From: an uncultured Acetatifactor sp.
GTDB lineage: Bacteria; Bacillota; Clostridia; Lachnospirales; Lachnospiraceae
Length of the DNA: 64,000 bases
NCBI GenBank assembly: GCA_910577235.1
Contig: CAJTMX010000014.1
Location: forward strand, 32,925 to 96,924
Direction: 5' to 3'
Shown: positions 34,525 to 42,422 of the stretch, piece by piece
Numbering within the stretch: the stretch's first letter is position 1
Layout: every line of letters starts with the position of its first letter
Translations under genes and position numbers: made by a program
Notes under the pieces: generated by a model
What the model saw: only the letters and a program-made list of their open reading frames with translations
Told to the model about the DNA's origin: nothing
The model's database searches: none

Positions 34525-35013
34525 CTATAGTTCCAGTTCCACTTTTTTGCCTGTTCCGCAGTAAGGGATATACTGTACGCCAGCCGCGTCAAACATTCGC
34601 TTGGACGCTATATTGGAAGGCTGGCCGTCATATTTGTCGCTGGCATATACGACAGTCTTGATACCCGCCTGAATAATGGCCTTGGCGCATTCATTGCAGG
34701 GGAACAGTGACACGTACAGCTTGGTGCCCTCCAGAGAGCCTCCCCGGTAGTTCAGTATAGCATTGAGTTCGCTGTGAGTCACAAAGGGATACTTGGTATC
34801 CAGCTCACTATCTCCCTCTCTGGCCCATGGAAAACTTTCGTCCGCGCAGCCGTTGGGAAAACCGTTATAGCCCATGGAAAGGATCTTGTTCTCCCGGCTG
34901 ACTATGCAGGCCCCCACCTGGGTGCTGGGATCTTTGGAGCGCATACCTGACAGCTGAGCCACCCCCATAAAGTATTCGTCCCAGCTGATATAGTCCTGTC
35001 TCTTTCCGCTCAT
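34525..35013 (-). CDS. dCMP deaminase family protein (ComEB-like)
   Basis: A 162-residue zinc-dependent deaminase that would convert dCMP to dUMP for thymidylate synthesis. The zinc and catalytic motif is HSELNAI (around residue 80), with the pair of cysteine ligands in FPCNECAKAI about 24 residues later. The N-terminal SWDEYFMGVAQLSGMRSKDPSTQVGA is typical. GAGG lies eight bases before the ATG, and the stop is five bases before the next start. It is in an operon with upp upstream, a nucleotide salvage pairing. Confidence 0.92.
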   Translation of the reverse strand: MSGKRQDYISWDEYFMGVAQLSGMRSKDPSTQVGACIVSRENKILSMGYNGFPNGCADESFPWAREGDSELDTKYPFVTHSELNAILNYRGGSLEGTKLYVSLFPCNECAKAIIQAGIKTVVYASDKYDGQPSNIASKRMFDAAGVQYIPYCGTGKKVELEL

Positions 35014-35024
35014 AGCCTGTCCTC

Positions 35025-35654
35025 TTATTTGGTGCCGAATATACGGTCTCCCGCGTCTCCCAGACCAGGCACGATATAGCCGTGATCATTCAATTTCTCA
35101 TCCAGCGCACCTATATACATATCCACATCTGGATGCTCGCGTTTCATCAATTCCACTCCTTCAGGGGCGGCAATAATACACATAAAATGTATATTCTTAC
35201 ATCCCTTATCCTTCAGCATCTGAATCGCCGCTACCGAGGAGCCGCCGGTAGCCAGCATGGGATCTACCACAAACACCTCTCTCTCGGCACAGTCGGCGGG
35301 GAGCTTGCAGTAATACTCTACCGGCTTAAGAGTCTCCGGGTCGCGGTAAAGGCCGATATGCCCTACCTTAGCTGCGGGGATCAGATTCAGCATACCATCC
35401 ACCATGCCCAATCCCGCCCGCAGAATGGGAACGATCGCCATCTTTTTACCTCTGAGTTCTTTCACTGTGGCGGCACAGATCGGGGTCTCGATCCGCACCT
35501 CGTCCAGAGGCAAATCTCTGGTAGCCTCATAACAGATCAGCATGGCGATCTCGCTGATGGTCTGCCTGAAATCCTTGGTGCCTGTCTCCGTTCTGCGAAT
35601 TAACCCAATCTTGTGCTGGATCAAAGGATGATCCATGATCACTACTTTTGCCAT
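35025..35654 (-). CDS. upp: Uracil phosphoribosyltransferase
   Basis: Converts uracil and PRPP to UMP. At 209 residues it is the usual length. The PRPP loop VFVVDPMLATGGSSVAAI is near residue 130, with the uracil-binding C-terminal stretch YIVPGLGDAGDRIFGTK. The ATG at 35654 follows GGAGG by eight bases. The frame is open 28 codons further upstream, but that region is the dispersed repeat element, so it is not coding. Confidence 0.96.
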   Translation of the reverse strand: MAKVVIMDHPLIQHKIGLIRRTETGTKDFRQTISEIAMLICYEATRDLPLDEVRIETPICAATVKELRGKKMAIVPILRAGLGMVDGMLNLIPAAKVGHIGLYRDPETLKPVEYYCKLPADCAEREVFVVDPMLATGGSSVAAIQMLKDKGCKNIHFMCIIAAPEGVELMKREHPDVDMYIGALDEKLNDHGYIVPGLGDAGDRIFGTK

Positions 35655-35677
35655 CGTATTTTCCTCCATATATAGTA

Positions 35678-35800
35678 CCGCTGCGGCCCTACCGATGCCA
35701 TTACCCGCAGAGCAATTTCCGGACGCGCGCGTCCGCAAATTCTCTGGGCCTCGTACGGGCCTTGCTGTTTTGTGCTCTTTCGTTCCGCTGCGGCCCTACC
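35678..35800. repeat. Dispersed intergenic element, type A copy 2
   Basis: Shares its interior with the element at 10231-10347: CGCAGAGCAATTTCCGG, a GC-rich loop, then AAATTCTCTGGGC and GGCCTTGCTGTTTT. It is bracketed by a 16-bp direct repeat, CCGCTGCGGCCCTACC, at 35678-35693 and 35785-35800. The inner copy overlaps the rpiB stop codon, as the first element overlaps the pth stop. Confidence 0.75.
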
Positions 35801-36221
35801 CCAGCATATCCACTCTTCTCTTATGCTTTTCCTCCTCGGAAAAGGGGGTATTTAAAAAGGTCTCCACAATATCCAGCGCCAGATTGTCGCCGATCATTCC
35901 TCCGCCCATAGCCAACACGTTCGCGTCATTGTGCAGCCGGGTCATCTTGGCCGACAAAGTATCCGAGCACAGCGCGCAACGTACTCCCGGTATTTTGTTG
36001 GCAGCTATGCTGATGCCTATACCGGTAGTGCAGATCACGATTCCTTTCTCGCATTTGCCCTCAGATACTGCCTGAGCCACAGCCTTGCCGAAAACCGGAT
36101 AGTCCACAGATGATTTACTGTCGCATCCCATATCCTGATAAGGGATCTGTCTCTCCTCCAGATACCGGATCACACATTGTTTCAAATCGTAACCGCCGTG
36201 GTCACTCCCTATTGCTATCAT
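35796..36221 (-). CDS. rpiB: Ribose-5-phosphate isomerase B
   Basis: Interconverts ribose-5-phosphate and ribulose-5-phosphate in the pentose phosphate pathway. The 141-residue protein begins IAIGSDHGGYDLK and has the catalytic-loop cysteine in GIVICTTGIGISIAANK (around residue 66) and the phosphate-binding region LCSDTLSAKMTRLHNDANVL. AAAGGAG precedes the ATG at 36221. It lies between tsaC and upp; ribose-5-phosphate supplies the PRPP that Upp uses. Confidence 0.95.
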   Translation of the reverse strand: MIAIGSDHGGYDLKQCVIRYLEERQIPYQDMGCDSKSSVDYPVFGKAVAQAVSEGKCEKGIVICTTGIGISIAANKIPGVRCALCSDTLSAKMTRLHNDANVLAMGGGMIGDNLALDIVETFLNTPFSEEEKHKRRVDMLG

Positions 36222-36288
36222 ATATACTCCTTTCCGCGCACCAATACCGGATGCGCCAAAACATCCTCCTGCCATTTATGTCAGAAAA

Positions 36289-37371
36289 TTATCGTTCCCG
36301 GTTACCGGACAGCACCACCAGCCTGTGTCCCGCCGCTTTCAGCAGGCGGTTCATAATGGCCTGTCCCAGTCCCATGGTATCAAAGCATTCCGAATATATA
36401 CGTGTCACCTGTTCGTCGTCAAAGCGACGTAAAATACCATATAAATGCCTGGCAATACTCTCCTCATCCCGGCGGCTGCCCAGACTGCATACCAAATCCG
36501 CGCGATACTCCGGCAGCGTCTCATCTGTACCTATAACCCCCACTTTATGCCCCTGGGCGCAATCCTGCGCGGCATGGGCATTGACATAGGCTGTAACCTC
36601 AGCCGTCTGCCCGGAGACGATGGTCATCTCTCCGCGGGGAGCATAATGCCGGTACTTCATCCCCGGCGCTCTGGGAGCCTGTCCGCTGTCAGCGTCAAGA
36701 ACGGTCCGATCCAGACTGACCCGCCCAAGCACCTCCGCAAGCATCTCCTGGGTGATGAATCCGGGGCGTAAGATCTGAGGGGGATCAACCGTGAGATCAA
36801 CGATGGTGGATTCCAGACCGATCTCCCCGTCTCCGCCGTCAATGATCATATCAATTCTTCCGTCCATGTCCTCAATCACATACCGGGCGGATGTAGGGCT
36901 AGGCCTGCCGGACAGATTGGCGCTGGGAGCGGCTATATATCCTCCGCCGCAGGCGATCAGACTGCGGGCCACCGGATGAGAGGGCATCCGAACCGCCACC
37001 GTCTCAAGTCCTCCCGTAATCTCCACAGGAACATTCCGCGCTCTGGGAAGAACCATGGTCAATGGTCCCGGCCAGAAAGCCCGGCCCAGCTGCCGGGCTG
37101 CCTCCGGCACCTGTCCGGCCACCCTGTCCATATCCTCCAGCCGGGCGATATGGACGATCAGCGGATTGTCCGACGGCCTGCCCTTGGCGGCATATATTTT
37201 ACGGGCTGATGCAGGGTTAAACGCGTCTCCCCCCAAGCCATACACTGTCTCGGTTGGAAAGGCCACCAAACCGCCGCCCCGCAATATCTCGCCAGCCTCC
37301 TGCAGAGCCCGCTCTTCCTCGTCCGAAAAGGCGTCTCCCTGGCCCTGTATCGTTACGATCTTTGTATTCAT
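36289..37371 (-). CDS. Threonylcarbamoyl-AMP synthase (Sua5/TsaC)
   Basis: Makes threonylcarbamoyl-AMP for the t6A modification of ANN-decoding tRNAs. At 360 residues it is the long Sua5 form. The YrdC domain (about residues 22-205) includes GGLVAFPTETVYGLGGDAFN and KGRPSDNPLIVHI. A linker and the C-terminal Sua5 domain follow, with APGMKYRHYAPRGEM and a Rossmann-like end. AAGG lies about nine bases before the ATG. It is followed by rpiB with a 67-bp gap. Confidence 0.94.
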   Translation of the reverse strand: MNTKIVTIQGQGDAFSDEEERALQEAGEILRGGGLVAFPTETVYGLGGDAFNPASARKIYAAKGRPSDNPLIVHIARLEDMDRVAGQVPEAARQLGRAFWPGPLTMVLPRARNVPVEITGGLETVAVRMPSHPVARSLIACGGGYIAAPSANLSGRPSPTSARYVIEDMDGRIDMIIDGGDGEIGLESTIVDLTVDPPQILRPGFITQEMLAEVLGRVSLDRTVLDADSGQAPRAPGMKYRHYAPRGEMTIVSGQTAEVTAYVNAHAAQDCAQGHKVGVIGTDETLPEYRADLVCSLGSRRDEESIARHLYGILRRFDDEQVTRIYSECFDTMGLGQAIMNRLLKAAGHRLVVLSGNRER

Positions 37372-37478
37372 TCTTTTATACCTTGCTCATAATATTGGGA
37401 TCTATGCATCGGTTCCATGCATATCATATCATACTTTACCGGATTTGTCTAATCACTCTCTTTTTTACCGTGATCCTC

Positions 37479-38201
37479 TTATTCCCCAGTCTCTGCCAGA
37501 TACTGCAATATGCCCATATGTATTGCCCAGGCCACTCTGTCCTGATATTCCTCCTGCCCCAGCAGCTCCGCCTCCGCCTGATTGGACAGAAAACCGCACT
37601 CCACGATCACAATGGGAACATCCGTCTTTTTCAGCAGATAATAGCTGTCGTTGGCTTTGACCTGACGGTGATTCTCCGGGTCCAGCTTTTGCACCAGCTG
37701 ACTTTGCAGCAGCTGTGCCAGCAATTGTCCGTCTCTGCTGCCATTATAGTAGAATACCTGGGCACCGTGCACATATTCCTCCGGGTAACTGTTCTGATGA
37801 ATACTGACGGTGATGGCAGGTGCCGTCTCCTCGATCAGGGCAACCCTTCTCTTCATATCCTGTACTTTCTTATTGGGTACACCGCTGTCATACAGTCCGT
37901 TTTCATCCTCTCTGGTCATCACCACCTTGATGCCTTGTGCCTCCAGATATTGCCGCAGTTTGAGGGCGATGCTCAGATTCACGTCTTTCTCCAGCAGTTG
38001 GTTGATCCCTATTTTACCCGGATCATCCCCTCCATGGCCCGCATCGATCACCACACATATCTGCTGTTCTACCGTTTCCTCCGTATTCTCCACATTCTTC
38101 CCGGTTACAAGCACCGCCGCGCTGCGGGCCACGTATAACATGGACAGAACCAGCAGCGCGCCCAGCGCCAGTGAAAAAGCCTTTTCCCTCCGCTCTTTCA
38201 T
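37479..38201 (-). CDS. N-acetylmuramoyl-L-alanine amidase, CwlD-like
   Basis: A 240-residue membrane-anchored amidase that would split the amide bond between MurNAc and the stem peptide. The N-terminal anchor is residues 8-30. The Amidase_3 domain has zinc ligands His56 in VVIDAGHGGDD, a glutamate in LLEKDVNLSI and a histidine in SIHQNSY, and the catalytic glutamate in VIVECGFLSN. Length and single domain match CwlD, which makes muramic lactam in spore cortex. No germination gene partner lies alongside, so a general cell-wall role remains possible. Confidence 0.9.
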   Translation of the reverse strand: MKERREKAFSLALGALLVLSMLYVARSAAVLVTGKNVENTEETVEQQICVVIDAGHGGDDPGKIGINQLLEKDVNLSIALKLRQYLEAQGIKVVMTREDENGLYDSGVPNKKVQDMKRRVALIEETAPAITVSIHQNSYPEEYVHGAQVFYYNGSRDGQLLAQLLQSQLVQKLDPENHRQVKANDSYYLLKKTDVPIVIVECGFLSNQAEAELLGQEEYQDRVAWAIHMGILQYLAETGE

Positions 38202-38222
38202 ATTTACTATACATCCTGTTTT

Positions 38223-38325
38223 GAGCTCGCATATTCCCTGTCAGCACACAGCGCCGACGAGCGATTACAGACTGTTTCAGAGCGTCCCGCCGCCGGGGGC
38301 GCGCTGCCCGAAAATACGCTGTCTC
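38223..38325. repeat. Dispersed intergenic element, type B copy 1
   Basis: Resembles the element at 47945-48059 at both ends: GAGCTCGCATATTCCCTGTC with CACACA on one side, and GCGCGCTGCCCGAAAATACGC with TGT on the other. The middle is different. It lies between the GH18 gene and the amidase gene. A separate 8-bp hairpin, CTCACGGT/ACCGTGAG (38347-38372), lies just after it, across the GH18 stop. Confidence 0.5.
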
Positions 38326-38374
38326 TTCTTAGTTATCAATATATGTCTCACGGTTTGTCCGTATACCGTGAGGA

Positions 38375-40087
38375 TCACGGAGTGTTTACATAGGCGCTTA
38401 TCAACTCCCACGCCTCAGGTGTGCCATAGCTGATCTGCCACACGGCCGCTCCGGCGATATCTTTGTTTTGCATCACATTCAGCTTAACCTGTATGGATTC
38501 TTCCGTCTCCGCCCACAGCTTATGCGTCTTATTTCCGCTCTGCCATTCCGCGTACAGCTGGGACGTCTCCTCATCCCAAACGGGCTCCACGCCTATCCGT
38601 TGCAGATAGTCCTTGGTATTGGACAGCAGCAGATACTCGTCGGTTACTGTAGCTCCGTCTATGGTCCACAAGATCGTGTAAAACGGCAGGGCATTGATTA
38701 TCTTCTCCTTGGGCACCTGCTCCAGAGTTCGGTCTATACCGCTGCTGACATAGCCGATGCTGGCCACCGAACCGGGATCTCCACTGCCGTGCCAGTGCTC
38801 GTCATAGCCCATTATGATCACATAATCGGCCACCTTTCCCTGCACGTCCCTGCGGTAATGGTCATTAAAGTCAAAGGGGACATAATTGTCAAAGGAGAGG
38901 ATCAACCCTCCTTTTCTACAGGCAATGGACAGTTCCCGTATAAATTGAGCATAGTGATCGCTGCACTCTTTGGTCACTTTTTCAAAGTCTATATTTATGC
39001 CGTCCAGATTCAGATTCAACGCCTCCTGCACGATATTGTCGATCAATCTGCCTCTGATCGTAGTGGACGACAGGATCTGATAGTCGTTGATGCCCGCCTG
39101 ATTCACTTTGTTATAGTTGAAATCGTCAAGCACCCCCCAGACCTGTAATCCCATGCCGTGAGCCCGTTCCACATAGGAACTGCTGGCAAAGCTCTGAAAA
39201 TTCCCCTCATTATCGCTTAAACTGAACCATGTGGGAGCGATCACATTCATGCCCCTGGTACCTGCCACCATGCTCTCCAGCGTGTCGTTGCCTCCCACTC
39301 CCCCTATGGAATGCCATCCCATACTCACTTTACCGGGAAGACGCAGCGAACTGTACTCCGGTTCCACATAGTCGGTCACGGGGATCTCCTGTATCTCCGC
39401 CATATTCGTGAGCAGCTTGTTCTCCACATATCCGATGTAACCGTCTTCGGTCCGCACCTTGCTCCAGGTTTCCATCTGCTCCAGTACCTTTACCCGGCTG
39501 CCTGCGGGAATATCCCAAAGGATCTCGCTCTTAATACCCCCTTTTACCCGGACCGCTGTATCCTTCGCAACCACAGCCTCCGTGGCAGTCCCCCACTTGG
39601 TATATATCTGTACATGACACTGAGAGTACTGCAACGTCATATTGCTGTAACGCTGTATATAGTCCGCGGCGATATAGACCTGCCCGCCCTCTTCGTAGGC
39701 GATCACATAGCCCATATCCTGGTTTCCGCTTTCCCGCTCCTCCACGGTGGAACCCAATTTCACACGCACCACCTCCAGAGGCAGCGCATACAACAGTATC
39801 CCTTCCGTCCGGTCCGCGTAAAAGGTATCATTAAAATACCGGTGTACCATATCCATGGGAAAATAGCACTTTCCGTCTTTGAGCGGTGCCAGCTGTTCCA
39901 GTCTCTCATCCTGCAGATATACAGCCGCCCAGCTGTCCGCCTGCTCCACCGGCAATCCGTAATACTCCACAAGGTCCACCCTTTCCTTGGAGTAGGAGTA
40001 CTTGTCCACCAGCATACCGACAAGCGTTACCGCCCCTATCACCACGATCAGCAGAATTGCAATGATTACCGGAATTGCCTTTTTCAT
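38375..40087 (-). CDS. Membrane-anchored glycoside hydrolase family 18 protein with SH3-like domain
   Basis: A 570-residue surface enzyme. It has an N-terminal membrane anchor (residues 4-27) and a middle region that includes an SH3-type wall-binding domain (about 170-228). The C-terminal GH18 barrel (about 250-565) has the catalytic motif DGINIDFE with Glu369 as acid. GH18 members of this type (YdhD/YaaH-like) cut amino sugars in spore cortex or cell wall. A GAAAGG site lies about 11 bases before the ATG. The transcript is predicted to start about 113 bases upstream with a hairpin at its 5' end. Confidence 0.9.
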   Translation of the reverse strand: MKKAIPVIIAILLIVVIGAVTLVGMLVDKYSYSKERVDLVEYYGLPVEQADSWAAVYLQDERLEQLAPLKDGKCYFPMDMVHRYFNDTFYADRTEGILLYALPLEVVRVKLGSTVEERESGNQDMGYVIAYEEGGQVYIAADYIQRYSNMTLQYSQCHVQIYTKWGTATEAVVAKDTAVRVKGGIKSEILWDIPAGSRVKVLEQMETWSKVRTEDGYIGYVENKLLTNMAEIQEIPVTDYVEPEYSSLRLPGKVSMGWHSIGGVGGNDTLESMVAGTRGMNVIAPTWFSLSDNEGNFQSFASSSYVERAHGMGLQVWGVLDDFNYNKVNQAGINDYQILSSTTIRGRLIDNIVQEALNLNLDGINIDFEKVTKECSDHYAQFIRELSIACRKGGLILSFDNYVPFDFNDHYRRDVQGKVADYVIIMGYDEHWHGSGDPGSVASIGYVSSGIDRTLEQVPKEKIINALPFYTILWTIDGATVTDEYLLLSNTKDYLQRIGVEPVWDEETSQLYAEWQSGNKTHKLWAETEESIQVKLNVMQNKDIAGAAVWQISYGTPEAWELISAYVNTP

Positions 40088-40161
40088 AAATGTTTGTACC
40101 TTTCCCTTCTTAAATAATAAGTAATAATATAAGTAGAATTACCAATAATATAAATTACCAC

Positions 40162-40234
40162 ACATACCAGCGAAAAGGAAAACTCCCTTTCCGCCGATAT
40201 GTAATAGTATACCAAACTATTCCGACAACGTCAT
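40162..40234 (-). promoter_or_regulatory. GH18 gene promoter and 5'-end hairpin
   Basis: Minus strand ATGACG (40234-40229), 17 bases, TATACT (40211-40206), so transcription starts near 40200. The first 40 bases of the message (40202-40162) form a long imperfect hairpin, ACATATCGGCG with CGCTGGTATGT and an inner AAAGG/CCTTT stem. Confidence 0.5.
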
Positions 40235-40353
40235 CACCTATTTTGACAAAATACGGCAGAACGTCAAACAAATTTTATCAACCGATTTCAGATAGAGAGG
40301 CACTCTCCGCCGCATGCGCGCGTTCCGCCTGTGCCGGGGCACTGATCCATGGC

Positions 40354-40575
40354 TTACTGTGGACCGATCCTGTCAAATCTCACCTGTTCAAGAATGCCCA
40401 TTTCGTTCAGAACATAATCGGGCATGTAGACATTCTGTTCCTGCACATATCGGCAGGCCACTTCATCCGGAGTGGCGGGTCTGTCATCCATATACAGACC
40501 TACGCCCCTCTCCTGTACTTTCTGCAGCTGCATCCGTATCATCTCCCGGACGCTTTGGACTTCTCCTTCGCTCAA
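40354..40575 (-). CDS. Small protein of unknown function, TTG start
   Basis: I do not recognise this 73-residue soluble protein. It is rich in Glu, Arg, Gln and Met and looks helical, with VREMIRMQLQKVQERGVGLYM and DEVACRYVQEQNVYMPDYVL. The start is TTG, but a GGAGGAGGG ribosome site eight bases before it is the strongest kind, which supports translation. An extended -10 promoter (TGC then TATAAT, 40824-40819 on the minus strand) lies about 240 bases upstream, so the leader would be long. No neighbours suggest a role. Confidence 0.6.
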   Translation of the reverse strand: MSEGEVQSVREMIRMQLQKVQERGVGLYMDDRPATPDEVACRYVQEQNVYMPDYVLNEMGILEQVRFDRIGPQ

Positions 40576-41020
40576 ATTATCCCTCCTCCCATATGCTGTA
40601 CATCCAAAAGGTTAAAAATGTGATATATTATGCCAGCAAATTCCATATCTGTGTTAGGATAACGCGGGAAATAGTTGGTCCAGAGCTGCTCCGACAGTAC
40701 AACGCAAAAATGAAAATATAGATTTTGAATTATAATGTGACTTAAAATTAAAAAGTGGGAAATATATTATATAGACCGATCAAGCACGCACTAACCGCTT
40801 GTAAGACATCCTGAATATATTATAGCACAAAAACATTGCGACTCATACTATAAATAGAAAGGATGAGAGGAACGAAACGTTCCGGATCTTCGGAATAAAT
40901 AAAGATATTTTGACCGCCTGCCTCCCTTCCTGTACCGATTGTCGGGGAGCATCTCTGATATGCATTATATGTCATCTGCCGAATTTTGGCAAGTGGAAAA
41001 ATTAAATTTTTTCTAAAAAC
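40576..41020. other. AT-rich intergenic region, no gene seen
   Basis: Between the small TTG-start gene and the mecA promoter I see no credible coding frame. It holds a minus-strand extended -10 (40819-40824), a perfect 6-bp inverted repeat GGAACG/CGTTCC and a TTCCG/CGGAA hairpin near 40870-40900, and long A/T runs. It has no repeats shared with other gaps. Confidence 0.5.
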
Positions 41021-41023
41021 ATT

Positions 41024-41062
41024 CCCAGGTCTATTGACGAAAAACCTGGGAAAGTATATGCT
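41024..41062 (+). promoter_or_regulatory. mecA promoter with flanking inverted repeat
   Basis: TTGACG (41034-41039), 17 bases, TATGCT (41057-41062). The -35 box lies within a 7-bp inverted repeat, CCCAGGT (41024-41030) and ACCTGGG (41044-41050), a plausible regulator site. Confidence 0.6.
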
Positions 41063-41114
41063 GTTAAAGAAAATCGTTCTGTCAGGCGCGAATTCGAGAG
41101 GAGGAGCCAATCCC

Positions 41115-41837
41115 ATGAAGATAGAGAAGGTAAGTGAAAACCAGATACGCTGTACCCTGACCAAGGAAGATCTGGCCAGCCGTGAGCTTCAGATCAGCGA
41201 ATTGGCCTACGGTACGGAAAAAGCTAAGAATCTGTTTAGAGATATGATGCAGCAGGCCAATTTTGAATTTGGATTTGAGGCTGAGGACATTCCGCTGATG
41301 ATCGAGGCCATTCCCATGAACGCGGAATGCATCGTACTGATCATAACAAAAGTTGAAGACCCTGAGGAGCTGGATACCCGTTTTGCCCGGTTCGCCCCCT
41401 CCGTACACGAGGAGTTGGAGGAGGACGAAGATGAGAACTCCGGGTCCGCCGCGGACGAAGTGCTGGATCTGTTCCGCAGGCTTCAGGGCGGTGAGGACGT
41501 AGCCGTACCCGCCGCGAAACTTTCGGAGGAGACGGAAAGCAAGCAGTTGATGAGAATGTTAAAGTTCCGCTCCTTGCACACGTTGATGAAGGCTGCCGCC
41601 GCTATTTCCAGTGATGCCGTGGGCACCAGCTCACTGTATAAGGACAGCCGGGAGAACTGTTATCTGCTGCTTTTGTCCCATCCCCAGAAGGAGGCCGCCG
41701 ACTTTAACCGCTGCTGTAATGTACTGTCGGAGTACGGTTCCTTTGTGAAGGTAAACAGTTCCACGCCCTCCTATCTGGAGGAGCACTGCGACCCAATGAT
41801 TCCCGAAGGGGCGTTACAGACTCTTACTCATATCTAA
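41115..41837 (+). CDS. mecA: MecA-like ClpC adaptor protein
   Basis: A 240-residue adaptor that hands substrates to the ClpC-ClpP protease. The N-terminal substrate domain begins MKIEKVSENQIRCTLTKEDL with the family's SELAYGTEKAKNLFRDMM. An acidic linker (EELEEDEDEN, about residues 112-125) follows. The C-terminal ClpC-binding domain has LYKDSRENCYLLLL and FNRCCNVLSEYG. I start at 41115, ten bases after GGAGGAG; the frame is open upstream, but that stretch contains the promoter. It is a single gene, ended by a bidirectional terminator. Clostridial MecA targets are not well known. Confidence 0.9.
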   Translation: MKIEKVSENQIRCTLTKEDLASRELQISELAYGTEKAKNLFRDMMQQANFEFGFEAEDIPLMIEAIPMNAECIVLIITKVEDPEELDTRFARFAPSVHEELEEDEDENSGSAADEVLDLFRRLQGGEDVAVPAAKLSEETESKQLMRMLKFRSLHTLMKAAAAISSDAVGTSSLYKDSRENCYLLLLSHPQKEAADFNRCCNVLSEYGSFVKVNSSTPSYLEEHCDPMIPEGALQTLTHI

Positions 41838-41865
41838 GTTTCCCGCCCATGGCGCGCAAACTGAA

Positions 41866-41898
41866 AAAATAGCTGCCGCAAAACGCGACAGCTATTTT
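41866..41898. terminator. Bidirectional terminator between mecA and the DUF1858 gene
   Basis: A perfect 10-bp stem, AAAATAGCTG/CAGCTATTTT (41866-41875, 41889-41898), with a 13-base loop. A and T runs on either side serve both convergent genes. Confidence 0.9.
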
Positions 41899-41913
41899 AT
41901 GGTTTTCAGGTAT

Positions 41914-42105
41914 TTACGCCTCCTGAATATTCTTCATTAACGTTTCGATGTCAATTCCATGTACCATCGCTGCTTCCTCCAAGCTCTCGCCCTGTGCCGA
42001 GGGACAGCCCAGACAGTGCATGCCTGCCTCCATCAGGATCGGGGCCACATCCGGGTTCTTCCGCAGGATCTCGCCTATAGTCATCTCCTTGGTAATGCCT
42101 TCCAT
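41914..42105 (-). CDS. DUF1858 domain protein
   Basis: A 63-residue small protein of the DUF1858 (ScdA/YtfE N-terminal-like) type. It begins EGITKEMTIGEILRKNPD and has the family's MEAGMHCLGCPSAQGESLEEAA, with a CxxC pair at about residues 31-34. The CxxC and the link of related domains to iron-sulfur repair suggest a redox or metal role, unproven. AAGGAGG lies eight bases before the ATG at 42105. It has its own promoter and terminator. Confidence 0.88.
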   Translation of the reverse strand: MEGITKEMTIGEILRKNPDVAPILMEAGMHCLGCPSAQGESLEEAAMVHGIDIETLMKNIQEA

Positions 42106-42149
42106 GTCTTTGTACCTCCTTATCATATGATGCGTAAATTACTTTTTTC

Positions 42150-42178
42150 AGTATAATACTTTTCCCCTCTATTGACAA
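42150..42178 (-). promoter_or_regulatory. Promoter of the DUF1858 gene
   Basis: Minus strand TTGTCA (42178-42173), 17 bases, TATACT (42155-42150), about 45 bases before the ATG. Confidence 0.65.
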
Positions 42179-42324
42179 GCCTAACCGTGTTTTCAACACA
42201 AAACTTACTTGGGCTCAAAACTTCTTTTACAGGAATCAATCTTTTATAGACAGTTTTTATAAAATTTTAATAAAATCCAATTCCAAAATAGCAATTATGT
42301 ACAGGAAAAAGTACACTGGCAGCC

Positions 42325-42353
42325 TTGACTATCCAGATTCTTTCTCATATAAT
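42325..42353 (+). promoter_or_regulatory. Promoter of the pyruvate formate-lyase operon
   Basis: TTGACT (42325-42330), 17 bases, perfect TATAAT (42348-42353). It would give a 60-base leader. Its position inside the longest open frame shows that the frame's upstream part is not translated. The rest of the 42127-42422 gap is AT-rich, with no gene seen. Confidence 0.75.
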
Positions 42354-42422
42354 AAGGGCATAGGATTAGAGGTAACACATATACATTCACTAATTCAAAT
42401 ATTAGATAGGAGGCTTTTTCAA

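Noticed and set aside
40820..41164. Minus-strand 114-codon open frame upstream of mecA
   Set aside because: It overlaps the mecA promoter and start, has no ribosome site and matches nothing I know.
42297..42422. Upstream extension of PflB (42 codons)
   Set aside because: It contains the consensus promoter at 42325-42353, and the conserved PflB start with AGGAGG is at 42423.
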